DNA of 64,000 nt. It comes from Streptomyces sp. Sge12 (GTDB lineage: Bacteria > Actinomycetota > Actinomycetes > Streptomycetales > Streptomycetaceae). Of this stretch, positions 1-8,340 are shown one piece after another; position 1 is the stretch's first letter; the number at the start of each line of letters is the position of its first letter. A program made the position numbers and the translations under genes. The stretch lies in assembly GCF_002080455.1 (NCBI RefSeq), contig NZ_CP020555.1:558001-622000 (forward strand), given 5' to 3'. The notes beneath the pieces are model-generated. The model saw nothing but the letters and a program-made list of their open reading frames with translations. It searched no databases and was not told where the DNA came from.

Positions 1-174
1 GACCGTGAACTCCACCGACCCTGCGGGCGCCGGGCAATGGCCTCCCCCAGGGCACCCCAAGAGAAGGAAAAGTGCGGAACCCTGACATGCTTTCGTTCAT
101 CCTTCGAACGGAAGGACCCAGCAGTCAGACCACCCCGCCCCTCTGGGGCAGCACCAGCCGGAGAGCCACCGCAC

Positions 175-1458
175 ATGTCGTACGCACCCGACGGGCAGCA
201 GTACCAGCCGTACCGGCCGGAAGGACAGATACCGCAGCCGCCCCACGGCGACCCGTACGCCCAGCCGTACGGACAGCAGCCGCACCGGCAGCCCCAGGGG
301 CAGCAGGACCGGTACGGGCAGCAGGCGCAGTACGCACCGCAGGACCCGTACGAACAGACGGCGCGGTACGGACCGCAGGACCTCTACCCCGAGGAGCCGC
401 CGCGCCGCCGCAAGGGACGCCGCTGGCTCATAGCCGGCGCCGCCGTCCTCGCGCTCGCCGGCACGGCCGCGCTCGTGCTGAACCACTACGAGATACCCCC
501 CTTCACGGACAAGGGCTCCGCGGTGTCGTTCGGGCAGGGGCCTGCGGGAGGCGGCAAGAAGGACGACGCTCCGCCGCCGGCCAACTCCAAGATGCTCATG
601 CCGACCGGGCCGGCCGCCGAGTTCAAGAACTCGATGACGCTCCCCGACGGCACGCACGTGGCCGTCACCACGCTCGACGGCAAGAAGTCCGGCTTCAAGG
701 GCAAGGTCTGGGTCTGGGCCCCCAAGGAGTACAACGACCCGAAGTTCGCCAAGAGCGGCTTCCCGGTCATGATCGCCCTGCCGGGCGGTGCCGGTTACCC
801 CAGCAACTACTGGATGGGCACCGACCTCGGCCTCCAGACCAGCATCAGCAAGTGGTACACCGAGGGCAAGAGCAAGCCCTTCATCCTGGCCATGCCGGTC
901 CTCAACCCGGCGCCGGACGACAAGGGCATCTACTGGGACGGCTCCGACATCCCCGGCCAGCCCAAGATGGGCACCTGGCTGACCGAGGACGTGCCGGACC
1001 TGGTGAAGGCGAACTTCCGGACCGTCAAGTCCCGTGACGGCTGGGCCTTCATGGGCTCCTCCACCGGCGGGTTCGCGGGCCTGAAGGCCGTGCTGAAGCA
1101 CCCGGACAAGTTCAAGGCCGTGATCGCCTCCGGTCCGGACATCGTCCCGGACTCCTCCCTGTGGAAGGGCCACGAGAAGGAGAAGGCGGAGAACAACCCG
1201 GAGCTGCTGGCCAAGCAGCTCATCGACACCAAGGGGCCGGACGTGTACCTGGCCTTCCAGGTCGGTGACAGCGAGAACAACAAGAAGACCCTGCCGGACG
1301 TGCAGAAGTTCATCGCGACCTACGGCAACAAGGGTCCGGTCCACACCGAGTTGAGGGTCATCAAGGGCGGCCAGCACAACGCCAAGACCTACGTCCCGAA
1401 CATGGGCGAGGGGCCGATCCAGTACATCAGCAAGGTCATGGAAGGACCGGTCGAGTAA
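175..1458 (+). CDS. membrane-anchored esterase of the EstD/antigen-85 fold
   Basis: The ATG at 175 follows a GGAGAG ribosome-binding site; an upstream in-frame ATG at 37 adds 46 residues with no visible site, so 175 is preferred (427 aa). The first ~80 residues are a Tyr/Gln/Pro-rich cytoplasmic tail. One membrane helix (RWLIAGAAVLALAGTAAL) follows, then an external alpha/beta-hydrolase domain. The nucleophile elbow is GSSTGG, in the context FMGSSTGGFAGL, as in putative esterases and mycolyltransferase-like proteins; the C-terminal GGQHN would supply the catalytic histidine. The substrate cannot be read from sequence. Its last 23 bases overlap the 3' end of the converging carboxylesterase gene. 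Confidence 0.8.
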   Translation: MSYAPDGQQYQPYRPEGQIPQPPHGDPYAQPYGQQPHRQPQGQQDRYGQQAQYAPQDPYEQTARYGPQDLYPEEPPRRRKGRRWLIAGAAVLALAGTAALVLNHYEIPPFTDKGSAVSFGQGPAGGGKKDDAPPPANSKMLMPTGPAAEFKNSMTLPDGTHVAVTTLDGKKSGFKGKVWVWAPKEYNDPKFAKSGFPVMIALPGGAGYPSNYWMGTDLGLQTSISKWYTEGKSKPFILAMPVLNPAPDDKGIYWDGSDIPGQPKMGTWLTEDVPDLVKANFRTVKSRDGWAFMGSSTGGFAGLKAVLKHPDKFKAVIASGPDIVPDSSLWKGHEKEKAENNPELLAKQLIDTKGPDVYLAFQVGDSENNKKTLPDVQKFIATYGNKGPVHTELRVIKGGQHNAKTYVPNMGEGPIQYISKVMEGPVE

Positions 1459-2902
1459 TCACCGGCGCCTGCTCCGGATCGAGCGACGGCCCGCCGAACA
1501 TCTTCGGCGGGCCGTCGCCGTTCCAGGCCGCCCACCCCGGATCACCCTCCACCGCGAACCGCACCCAGGCCGCGTGCATCTCGTCGGCCAGCGCCTGCGG
1601 GGGCTGCGCCCCGGCCAGCCAGGCGGCCTCCGGTGCCGCGAGGGTGTCGAACACGAAGCCCAGCTCCAGGGCGTGGCAGGCGCCGAGCCCCGGCAGGCCG
1701 GAGGGCCAGCCGAACTCGTACAGGAAGCTCGGCGCCGCCCGCCGTGCCCCGGCGAGCCTGCGCAGCGGGTCGCGCAGCAGCCGGTCGGTGAGCAGCTGCC
1801 CGGCCAGCTCGGCGGGGGTCGCGGCGGGCAGGGCGGTGCGCAGCGCCCGTACGGCCGCCCGGTCCTTGCCCGCGTGGGCCCGGGCCAGCGCCACCGAGAG
1901 AGGGCCCAGCCGGTCCAGCAGGCGCATCCCGCCGGTGGGGGCGAGCCACAGCCGGTACTCGTCGCTCGTCCAGCCCAGGAGCAGTGGCACCCCGGTGGAG
2001 GCGGCGCGGTCGCAGAGGGCGTCGAGGGGGTCGGTGGGGACCGTGTCCGGGTCGGTGACCAGGCCGAAGGCGGGTCCGCCGAGGAGCGGGCCCGATCGGC
2101 GCAGGACGGCCCCCTGGGCGGCGAGCAGGTCGGGCAGTGCGGTGGCCGTGAAGGCCGCGGCGGTGGCGTCCACCTTGAGCAGCGAGGCCATCCGGCGGAC
2201 CATGGCGCGGACCCTGACGCGCGGCAGGACCTCGGGGGCTCCGCTCTGCAGCACGGCGCGGGAGAAGAGCCCGGACGCGCGCGGGGCGGCCAGGAGGGAG
2301 CCGATGCTGATGGCGCCGGCGGACTCCCCGAAGACGGTGACGCGGTCGGGGTCGCCGCCGAAGGCCCCGATGTTGTCGCGGACCCAGGTGAGGGCGGCGA
2401 TCTGGTCCAGCAGGCCGCGGTTGACGGGGGCGTCGGGGAAGAGCCCGTAGCCGAGGACGCCGAGGCGGAAGTTGAAGGAGACGAGGACGACCCCGTCGCG
2501 GGCGAAGGCGGAGCCGTCGTACACGGGGACCGCCGAGGAGCCCCGGGTGTGCGCCCCGCCGTGGATCCACACCATGACGGGCAGCCGGGCGCCGGGGGCC
2601 GGGTCGGGGGTCCACACGTTCAGGTTCAGGCAGTCGTCGCCGGGGATCACGGGGTCGGGGAGCAGCGCGGCGAACGTGTCCGGGTACGGCACCTTGGGGG
2701 CGGTCGGCCCGTAGGCCGCGGCGTCGCGTACGCCGTCCCAGGCGGCCGGGGGCGCGGGCGCCGCGAACCGCAGGGCGCCGACGGGCGGGGCGGCGTACGG
2801 GACGCCCAGGAAGGCGGCGGTCCCGCCGGGGCCGGTCCGGCCCTCCACGACACCGCCCGCGGTCCTGACGCGCGGGCGGTGTCCGTAGGGCTCTGCGCTC
2901 AT
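1436..2902 (-). CDS. type B carboxylesterase
   Basis: A 488-aa carboxylesterase of the cholinesterase-like family. The ATG at 2902 has a strong AGGAGG seven bases upstream; longer open sequence upstream lacks a comparable site. N-terminal FLGVPYAAPPVGALRF is the family signature, the oxyanion region reads VMVWIHGGAH, and the nucleophile elbow is GESAGA. No signal peptide is evident, so a cytoplasmic enzyme is likely. It would hydrolyse carboxyl esters, possibly xenobiotic or antibiotic esters; specificity is unknown. The stop codon lies inside the end of the converging esterase gene. Confidence 0.88.
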   Translation of the reverse strand: MSAEPYGHRPRVRTAGGVVEGRTGPGGTAAFLGVPYAAPPVGALRFAAPAPPAAWDGVRDAAAYGPTAPKVPYPDTFAALLPDPVIPGDDCLNLNVWTPDPAPGARLPVMVWIHGGAHTRGSSAVPVYDGSAFARDGVVLVSFNFRLGVLGYGLFPDAPVNRGLLDQIAALTWVRDNIGAFGGDPDRVTVFGESAGAISIGSLLAAPRASGLFSRAVLQSGAPEVLPRVRVRAMVRRMASLLKVDATAAAFTATALPDLLAAQGAVLRRSGPLLGGPAFGLVTDPDTVPTDPLDALCDRAASTGVPLLLGWTSDEYRLWLAPTGGMRLLDRLGPLSVALARAHAGKDRAAVRALRTALPAATPAELAGQLLTDRLLRDPLRRLAGARRAAPSFLYEFGWPSGLPGLGACHALELGFVFDTLAAPEAAWLAGAQPPQALADEMHAAWVRFAVEGDPGWAAWNGDGPPKMFGGPSLDPEQAPVITRPVLP

Positions 2903-3001
2903 CTGGTCCTCCTGCGGTGCCGGGGCCGGTCGCACGGTCGCACAGCCGTCCCAGGGGTGACAAGGCGTGACCGGGTCCCGGTCCGGCCCGGTTGGACGGG
3001 C

Positions 3002-3325
3002 ATGCGATTCCTGCGTATCCACCATGCCGTGCCCGTCGCCGTGCTGCTCGCGGGCGCCACGCTCCTGTCCGGCCCGGCCGTGGCCGCCGGCCCGGATTTC
3101 CAGTACGTCGGCCAGGACGACCGGGTCCACGGCCTCACCGCGCCGAAGGGGTGTGTCGAGGCCGAGGGCGGCGGCGCCCGGGCCGTCACCAACGGGACCC
3201 GGGGCTCGGCGACGCTCTTCGAGGGCCCCGGGTGTTCGGGCCGGGTGCTGCGGGTTCTGCGGCCCGGGGAGGTCGGCCAGGTGCGGCCGTACTTCGCCTC
3301 CGTCCGGTTTTCTGTCACCGGGTAG
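3002..3325 (+). CDS. small secreted protein with one cysteine pair
   Basis: A 107-aa protein with a clear Sec signal peptide (MRFLRIHHAV, hydrophobic core, cleavage near AVAAG). The mature part is about 78 residues with two cysteines (KGCVEAEG and GPGCSG), probably one disulphide, and Gly/Val-rich strand-like segments ending in ASVRFSVTG. It resembles the small exported beta-rich proteins common in Streptomyces (peptidase-inhibitor I36 or crystallin-like), but no family can be fixed by eye. A GGACGG just before the ATG may act as ribosome-binding site. It is divergent from the carboxylesterase across about 100 bp. Confidence 0.65.
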   Translation: MRFLRIHHAVPVAVLLAGATLLSGPAVAAGPDFQYVGQDDRVHGLTAPKGCVEAEGGGARAVTNGTRGSATLFEGPGCSGRVLRVLRPGEVGQVRPYFASVRFSVTG

Positions 3326-3377
3326 GCGCAGCGGCCGTGACCCCTTGGCCGCCCCCGCGTTGTATGCCATGTCAAAT

Positions 3378-3394
3378 GCCACAGATTCTGTGGC
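3378..3394. promoter_or_regulatory. inverted repeat in the chaplin leader
   Basis: GCCACAG-ATT-CTGTGGC is a perfect 7-bp inverted repeat with a three-base centre, ending 28 bases before the chaplin start codon. The short spacing suits a dimeric repressor/activator site better than a terminator, as no T-run follows. Inference only. Confidence 0.4.
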
Positions 3395-3422
3395 GCCCCA
3401 CATATCTCATGAGGAGATCTTG

Positions 3423-3710
3423 ATGTCGCGTATCGCGAAGGCATTCGCCATCACCGCTGTCACCGGCAGCGCCGTGGTCGCCGGTGCGGGTCTGGCTGTC
3501 GCCGATGCCGGAGCGCACGGTGCGGCGGTCGGCTCCCCCGGTGTCCTCTCGGGCAACCTGCTCCAGGTTCCGGTGCACGTCCCGGTCAACGTCTGCGGCA
3601 ACACCGTGAACGTGATCGCTCTGCTGAACCCGGCGTTCGGCAACACCTGCGTCAACGCCTCCGGCGGCGGCAGCGACCACCACACCGAGGGTGGCGACTA
3701 CGGCCACTGA
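3423..3710 (+). CDS. short chaplin
   Basis: A 95-aa secreted protein with a signal peptide (MSRIAKAFAITAVTGSAVVAGAGLAVADA) followed by one chaplin domain. The core reads GVLSGNLLQVPVHVPVNVCGN, then NVIALLNPAFGNTCVN, with the two spaced cysteines and Asn/Val-rich beta segments typical of short chaplins (ChpD-H type). These proteins assemble into amyloid fibrils that lower surface tension and coat aerial hyphae and spores. A His/Asp/Gly-rich tail follows the domain. GAGGAG lies 7 bases before the ATG. Which of the ChpD-H paralogs it is cannot be decided. Confidence 0.92.
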   Translation: MSRIAKAFAITAVTGSAVVAGAGLAVADAGAHGAAVGSPGVLSGNLLQVPVHVPVNVCGNTVNVIALLNPAFGNTCVNASGGGSDHHTEGGDYGH

Positions 3711-3741
3711 TCCCCTGATCGGGTGATCGGCTGATCCACGG

Positions 3742-3772
3742 AAGGGCCCCCGCCGGACGGCGGGGGCCCTTT
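3742..3772. terminator. bidirectional hairpin terminator
   Basis: A 13-bp GC-rich stem (AAGGGCCCCCGCC paired with its complement) around a GGAC loop lies between the converging chaplin and tyrosinase genes. It is flanked by A and T runs that would serve both strands. Confidence 0.75.
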
Positions 3773-3791
3773 CCCGTACCCGCCGCCACGG

Positions 3792-4655
3792 TCATTCGTA
3801 GCGGTACAGGCTCCGGTGGTCGGACATCTCGCGAGGGGTGATGTTCCACGGCGGCATCGGCTCGTCGCGGGCGATCACCCGGCCGCGCTGGAGGTCGCCG
3901 ACGGCCAGGGGGGCGGCGGGCAGGTAGCCGGAGCCGGGGTGCTTCTGCTGCCAGCGGTCCCAGATCAGGTCGACGAAGGCGTGGTGCAGCCAGAACGCCG
4001 GGTCGTTGGGCGCCGTGCCGCCCGTCATGTGGCCGCCGATCCACTGGTGGACCTTGTTGTGGTTGCGCCAGCGCTCGCTCTTGGGGGCCGCCCAGCCCTC
4101 CAGCTTGTTGCGGAAACCGCCCGCGGTGGCCGTGGAGTCCCAGGGCGCGACGTCGTAGGTCGGATCGTCGATCGCCCACTGGAGCTCGGCCGCGGTGGGC
4201 AGGGTGATCGGGTTCTGCGGCCGGCCGAGGTTGCGGGTGAGGAAGGCGGACTCCGTGATGCCCACCGTCACCGTCCAGTTGCCCTTGTCGTAGGCGAACG
4301 GCCCGGTCATCACCTTGCGGTCGCCCGTCCGGCCCGTACCGCCCAGGAAGTCGTCGGCCCACAGGGAGGAGGCCGGGCTGCTGTCGGTGGTCCAGTCCCA
4401 GTACGGGACGCTGACGCCCGCGTCGATCTCCTGCAACTGCCGCTCGAACTCCAGCAGATAGCGCCGGTGCCACGGGAAGAAGGACGGGGACATGTGCCCG
4501 ACGCGCAGCTTGCGGTCGCGGTCCGGCACGAAGTACTTGTCGTGGGTACGCACCAGCGCGTCGTAGGCGCCGCTGCGCTTGAGCTCCAGCACCGCCGCCG
4601 TGAAGCGCTTCTTCTGGGCGCTGGTGAGGTTCTTCTGGTTCTGCCGGGTGTGCAA
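3792..4655 (-). CDS. melC2: tyrosinase
   Basis: A 287-aa type-3 copper monooxygenase that oxidises tyrosine and o-diphenols to quinones for melanin. The CuA histidines sit in VRTHDKYF, GHMSPSFFPWHRRYLLEFE, and the CuB ones in NHNKVHQW and FWLHHAFVDLIWDRWQ. Length and order match Streptomyces MelC2. The start is TTG at 4655, set by GGGAGGAA seven bases upstream. It lacks its own export signal; in this family the MelC1 partner loads copper and carries the complex out. It lies 30 bases downstream of melC1 in one operon. Confidence 0.95.
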   Translation of the reverse strand: MHTRQNQKNLTSAQKKRFTAAVLELKRSGAYDALVRTHDKYFVPDRDRKLRVGHMSPSFFPWHRRYLLEFERQLQEIDAGVSVPYWDWTTDSSPASSLWADDFLGGTGRTGDRKVMTGPFAYDKGNWTVTVGITESAFLTRNLGRPQNPITLPTAAELQWAIDDPTYDVAPWDSTATAGGFRNKLEGWAAPKSERWRNHNKVHQWIGGHMTGGTAPNDPAFWLHHAFVDLIWDRWQQKHPGSGYLPAAPLAVGDLQRGRVIARDEPMPPWNITPREMSDHRSLYRYE

Positions 4656-4685
4656 TGCGGGGTTCCTCCCGTTCCCGTGTGCCTG

Positions 4686-5054
4686 TCAGCCGTGGTGCGG
4701 TGCCGCGAGGGCGAGTTGCGCCGTGCCCAGCTCGTCCACGGCGGCCCTGGCCAGTTCCAGTGGGGTCGGATACGACTGGAAGTGGTTGATCCCGCTGAGG
4801 TAACTGCCGTCGGCCCGGCGCATGACGTGCAGCGGCCGCCCGTCGATGCGGACCCCGGCAACGTCGACGGCGATGTGGCGGCCGCGGTACGTCTCCTCCT
4901 CGGCGAGCGGCGCCGGGGTGAGGGTCTGCCGGGGGCGCCGGGCGCGCAGCACGGGGGCCAGGGCCGCACCCGTACCGGCGAGCACGGCCGCGGTGAACGC
5001 CGTACGGAGAAGCGCGCGGCGGGTCAGGGGTGCGGCGGGCGATGCGGCGGACAT
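4686..5054 (-). CDS. melC1: tyrosinase copper chaperone/export partner
   Basis: A 122-aa protein just upstream of melC2. The N-terminus has a twin-arginine motif (LTRRALLRTAF) and hydrophobic core, fitting the Tat route known for MelC1. The remaining domain (YRGRHIAVDVAG, IDGRPLHVMRRADGSYLSGINHFQSYPTPLELARAAVDEL) is the MelC1 fold that inserts near the tyrosinase active site, delivers copper and is then released. Gene order melC1-melC2 is the standard Streptomyces melanin operon. Confidence 0.93.
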   Translation of the reverse strand: MSAASPAAPLTRRALLRTAFTAAVLAGTGAALAPVLRARRPRQTLTPAPLAEEETYRGRHIAVDVAGVRIDGRPLHVMRRADGSYLSGINHFQSYPTPLELARAAVDELGTAQLALAAPHHG

Positions 5055-5114
5055 ACGGTCTCCCTCACTCGGTGGCCGGCGGCTACGGGGTCTAACGCCG
5101 CGCGGCGGACGAGG

Positions 5115-5654
5115 TCACCCGTGGGCGCTGCGGAGCTGCTTGTAGAACAGGGTGGTGGGGTGCAGCCGGCCCGCCGGGTCGCTGGCGTAGTCGGGGATGG
5201 TGCCGGCCTCGGTCCAGCCGGCGGAGCGGTAGATGCGCTCGGCGCCGCTGCCGGTCTCGGTGTCCAGGAACAGCAGCACCACCCCGGCGCGGGCCGCGGC
5301 CGACTCGGCCTCGGCGAGCAGGGCGCGGGCGGTGCCGCGGCCGCGGGCCGCCGGGTGCACCATCAGCTTGCGCAGCTCGGCGCGGTGCCGGCCGTTCGCC
5401 TTGGTCTCCCGGTACCAGCTGACGGTGCCGTCGATGCGGCCGTCGTCACCGGTGCGGGAGACCCACAGGGCCAGGGAGCCGTCCTCGACGGCGGGCAGCA
5501 GCGAGTCCCACCAGGCGGCGGCGTCCCGGTGCTCGAGGCCGGCGAGGAAGCCGAGGGACGAGCCGCCGTCGACGACGGCCAGCAGGAGGGAGGCGAGTTC
5601 GTCGCGGTGGGCGCGCAGTCCGGTCGCCGAGAGCGCGGTGATGATGGCCGTCAT
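5115..5654 (-). CDS. GNAT-family N-acetyltransferase
   Basis: A 179-aa acyl-CoA-dependent acetyltransferase. The fold runs from LRAHRDELASLLLAVVDGG through RAELRKLMVHPAARGRGTARALL; the RGRGTARALL loop is the acetyl-CoA pyrophosphate-binding motif A. C-terminal IYRSAGWTEAG and FYKQL complete it. The ATG at 5654 matches the usual family N-terminus. The acceptor is unknown. A short same-strand reading frame with a strong ribosome-binding site starts upstream at 5799 and overlaps it. Confidence 0.82.
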   Translation of the reverse strand: MTAIITALSATGLRAHRDELASLLLAVVDGGSSLGFLAGLEHRDAAAWWDSLLPAVEDGSLALWVSRTGDDGRIDGTVSWYRETKANGRHRAELRKLMVHPAARGRGTARALLAEAESAAARAGVVLLFLDTETGSGAERIYRSAGWTEAGTIPDYASDPAGRLHPTTLFYKQLRSAHG

Positions 5655-5799
5655 GGGGCGAGGATAGGGATCGGCCGGCGGTCCGCCGCAGGCGGGGCAG
5701 GTGCAGGTCGCCGAAGATCGCGGCCATCCGGAGCGCGAAAACGAGGGCCGCGGAGACGGCGACGGCGGCTGTGCCGAGGAGGTAGAGGGCGTGCAGCAC
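5446..5799 (-). CDS. possible small membrane protein overlapping the GNAT gene
   Basis: A GTG at 5799 is preceded by a consensus AAGGAGG five bases away. The first ~35 residues (MLHALYLLGTAAVAVSAALVFALRMAAIF) make one membrane helix. Beyond that the frame runs 209 bases into the GNAT gene in another frame and becomes Arg/Pro-rich, which looks like out-of-frame GNAT sequence. Either a short membrane protein has lost its stop by frameshift, or the two genes truly overlap. Start evidence is good; the C-terminus is doubtful. Confidence 0.35.
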   Translation of the reverse strand: MLHALYLLGTAAVAVSAALVFALRMAAIFGDLHLPRLRRTAGRSLSSPHDGHHHRALGDRTARPPRRTRLPPAGRRRRRLVPRLPRRPRAPGRRRLVGLAAARRRGRLPGPVGLPHR

Positions 5800-5965
5800 G
5801 GCGCCTCCTTCAGGGGACGGGCGGGGCGTACGCCTCCTTCACGGGGCGTACGGGGACCCGTCGACGGTGGCGCACCGGGCGCCGCGCCCGCATCGGCCGT
5901 TCGGCCGTCTCCCCGGCCGGCCCCCGCCCCGGGCGGTGCGGGGGCGGGGCGGGGGCGAGCCGGGG

Positions 5966-7150
5966 CTACGGCGCGGGGAGTTCCGCGAAGTCCGCGACCA
6001 GGCCGCGGTGGTGGCCCGCCGTGCCGAGGGCCAGGGAGTCGGCCTTGGCCCGCTTGAGGTACAGGTGGGCCGGGTGTTCCCAGGTCATGCCGATGCCCCC
6101 GTGCAGCTGTACGCACTCCTCGGCGGCGCGGACGGCCACGCCCGAACAGTAGGCCTGGGCCACGGCGACGGTCAGCGGGGCGTCGGGGGCCGCGGTGGCC
6201 AGGGCGTCGGCCGCGGCCCTGGCCGCCGCGCGCGCCGAGGCCACGTCGAGCCAGAGGCGGGCGAGGCGGTGCTTGAGGGCCTGGAAGGAACCGATGGGGC
6301 GGTTGAACTGGTGGCGGCCGCGGACGTGGCCGACGGTCTCCGTCAGGCACCACTCGGCGAGCCCGAGCTGCTCGGAGGCGAGCAGTCCGGCCCCGGAGAG
6401 CAGGGCTCCGGCGACCGCCGCCCGGGCCGTTCCCGGATCGGCGAGGCGGGTGCCCGCCGCCGCCTCCAGCGTGACGGTGGCGAGGGGGCGCGTCAGGTCG
6501 AGCGGGACCTGCGGGGTCAGCCGCGCCGAGGCGGCCGGGACGGCGTAGAGCCCGGTGTCGGCCAGGACCAGCAGGACGTCGGCGGCCACGGCGTCCGCCA
6601 CGGAGGTGACCGTGCCGGTCAGGCTCCCGTCGCCGAGGTCCCGGACGGGGGTCGGCAGGGGCGCGCCCGGGGCGAGGGTCAGGGGCACGGCCGGTACGCA
6701 CACCGTGCGGCCGGAGGCCAGTTCCCGCAGCAGCGCGGTGGCTTCGGCGCTGTCGCAGCCGAGCAGGATCTCCGTGGCGAGCACGGCGCTCGTCAGGTAC
6801 GGGACGGGCGCCACGGAGCGGCCCAGCTCCTCCAGGACCACGGCCGCCTCCCGGTGGCTCGCGCCCTGCCCGCCGAGCTTCTCGGGTACGAGGAGGCCGG
6901 CCGCGCCGATCCCGACGGCGAGGGTGCGCCACAGCTCGGGGTCGTGCGGCCGGTCGGTCTCGACCCGGGCGAGGACGCTCTTCGCGTCGCAGCGGTCGGT
7001 CAGGAGCGCGCGCACGGCGGAGCGGAGCTCCTCCTCGGTCCCGGAGTAGAGCAGGTCGGCCGGCGCCGCGGGGGCCACCGGCGTCGTCGGCGCGGTTGCT
7101 GCCGTCGGCGCGGGCGCCGCCTGCGGTGCCGTCGGTGTCGGCTGTGTCAT
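5966..7150 (-). CDS. acyl-CoA dehydrogenase, second subunit-like
   Basis: A 394-aa FAD acyl-CoA dehydrogenase. After an Ala/Pro/Thr-rich 30-residue leader come the helical N-domain (LRSAVRALLTDRCDA, LVPEKLGGQGASHREAAVVLEELGRSVAPVPYL), the middle beta domain and the C-domain with RHQFNRPIGSFQALKHRLA and QLHGGIGMTWEHPAHLYLKRA. Its ATG overlaps the stop of the upstream dehydrogenase (ATGA), so the two are translationally coupled. Adjacent paired acyl-CoA dehydrogenases in actinobacteria often form alpha2-beta2 enzymes for steroid or branched acyl-CoA; that arrangement is inferred here. Confidence 0.9.
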   Translation of the reverse strand: MTQPTPTAPQAAPAPTAATAPTTPVAPAAPADLLYSGTEEELRSAVRALLTDRCDAKSVLARVETDRPHDPELWRTLAVGIGAAGLLVPEKLGGQGASHREAAVVLEELGRSVAPVPYLTSAVLATEILLGCDSAEATALLRELASGRTVCVPAVPLTLAPGAPLPTPVRDLGDGSLTGTVTSVADAVAADVLLVLADTGLYAVPAASARLTPQVPLDLTRPLATVTLEAAAGTRLADPGTARAAVAGALLSGAGLLASEQLGLAEWCLTETVGHVRGRHQFNRPIGSFQALKHRLARLWLDVASARAAARAAADALATAAPDAPLTVAVAQAYCSGVAVRAAEECVQLHGGIGMTWEHPAHLYLKRAKADSLALGTAGHHRGLVADFAELPAP

Positions 7151-8340
7151 CGGGACAGGTCCTTCCAGGCGAGGTCCTTGTCGTCGCGGGGCTCGGGGGG
7201 CAGGCCGAGGACGCGTTCGGCGACGATGTTGAGGAGGATTTCGCTGGTGCCGCCCTCGATGCTGTTGCCCTTGGCGCGCAGGTAGCGGTAGCCGGCCTCG
7301 CGGCCGGTGAAGTCGACGCCGTCGGGCCGGCGCATGGTCCAGTCGTCGTACAGGAGGCCTTCCTCGGCGAGGAGTTCGACCTCCAGAGCGCTGATCTCCT
7401 GGTTGAGCCGGGCGAAGGTGAGCTTCATGCCGGATCCTTCGGGGCCGGGCTGTCCGGCGACCAGCTGCTGGCGCAGCCGTTCGCCGGTGAGGCGGGCGAC
7501 CTCGGCCTCGACCCACAGTTCCAGCAGCCGCTGGTGGAGGGCGTGGGAGCGCAGCTCGGGGCGGTCGCGCCAGGCTGCGGCGACGGGGGCGATCATGCCG
7601 CCCTCGCGCGGGATGCGCATGCCGCCGATGGAGACCCGCTCGTTCATCAGGGTGGTGCGGGCCACGGCCCAGCCCTCGCCGACGGCGCCCAGCCGGTGGG
7701 TGTCGGGGATGCGGACGCCGGTGAGGAAGACCTCGTTGAACTCGGCCTCGCCGGTGATCTGGCGCAGCGGCCGGACCTCGACGCCGGGGGCGTGCATGTC
7801 GCAGAGGAAGTAGGTGATGCCCTGGTGCTTGGGGAGTGCGGGGTCGGTGCGGGCGATCAGGATGGCCCAGCGGGCGGTGTGGGCGCTAGAGGTCCACACC
7901 TTCTGGCCGTCCACGATCCAGTCGCCGGAGTCCGTCTCGCGGACCGCGCGGGTGCCGAGCGCGGCGAGGTCGGAACCGGCGCCGGGCTCGCTGAAGAGCT
8001 GGCACCAGACCTCCTCGCCGAGCCACAGGGGGCGCAGGAAGCGCTGCTTCTGCTCCTCGGTGCCGTAGGCGAGGATCGTGGGCGCGGCCATGCCGAGGCC
8101 GATGCCGATGCGGCGCGGGTCGTTGTCGGGCGCGCCCGCGGCTTCCAGTTCGGCGTCGACGGCGGCCTGGAGGGAGCGGGGTGCGCCGAGGCCGCCGAGG
8201 CCCTCGGGGTAGTGGACCCAGGCGAGTCCGGCGTCGAAGCGGGCGCGCAGGAAGTCGGCGCGGGCAGTGTCGGCGGGCGGGTGGGCGGCGAGCAGGCCCC
8301 GGACCCGTGTGCGCAGGTGCTCGGCGGTGATCGCGGTCAT
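7147..8340 (-). CDS. acyl-CoA dehydrogenase, first subunit-like
   Basis: A 397-aa acyl-CoA dehydrogenase. Recognisable parts are FDAGLAWVHYPEGLGGLGAP, the FAD/substrate region QLFSEPGAGSDLAALGTRAVR with WIVDGQKVWTSSAH, and the C-terminal RAKGNSIEGGTSEILLNIVAERVLGLP. It oxidises an acyl-CoA to the enoyl-CoA. Start and stop each overlap the neighbours by ATGA (8337-8340 and 7147-7150), giving a tight three-gene operon with the upstream oxidoreductase. Confidence 0.92.
   Translation of the reverse strand: MTAITAEHLRTRVRGLLAAHPPADTARADFLRARFDAGLAWVHYPEGLGGLGAPRSLQAAVDAELEAAGAPDNDPRRIGIGLGMAAPTILAYGTEEQKQRFLRPLWLGEEVWCQLFSEPGAGSDLAALGTRAVRETDSGDWIVDGQKVWTSSAHTARWAILIARTDPALPKHQGITYFLCDMHAPGVEVRPLRQITGEAEFNEVFLTGVRIPDTHRLGAVGEGWAVARTTLMNERVSIGGMRIPREGGMIAPVAAAWRDRPELRSHALHQRLLELWVEAEVARLTGERLRQQLVAGQPGPEGSGMKLTFARLNQEISALEVELLAEEGLLYDDWTMRRPDGVDFTGREAGYRYLRAKGNSIEGGTSEILLNIVAERVLGLPPEPRDDKDLAWKDLSR

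Noticed and set aside
3816..6152. A 778-codon plus-strand frame over melC2, melC1 and the acetyltransferase
   Set aside because: Composition and lack of motifs mark it as a shadow of the minus-strand genes.
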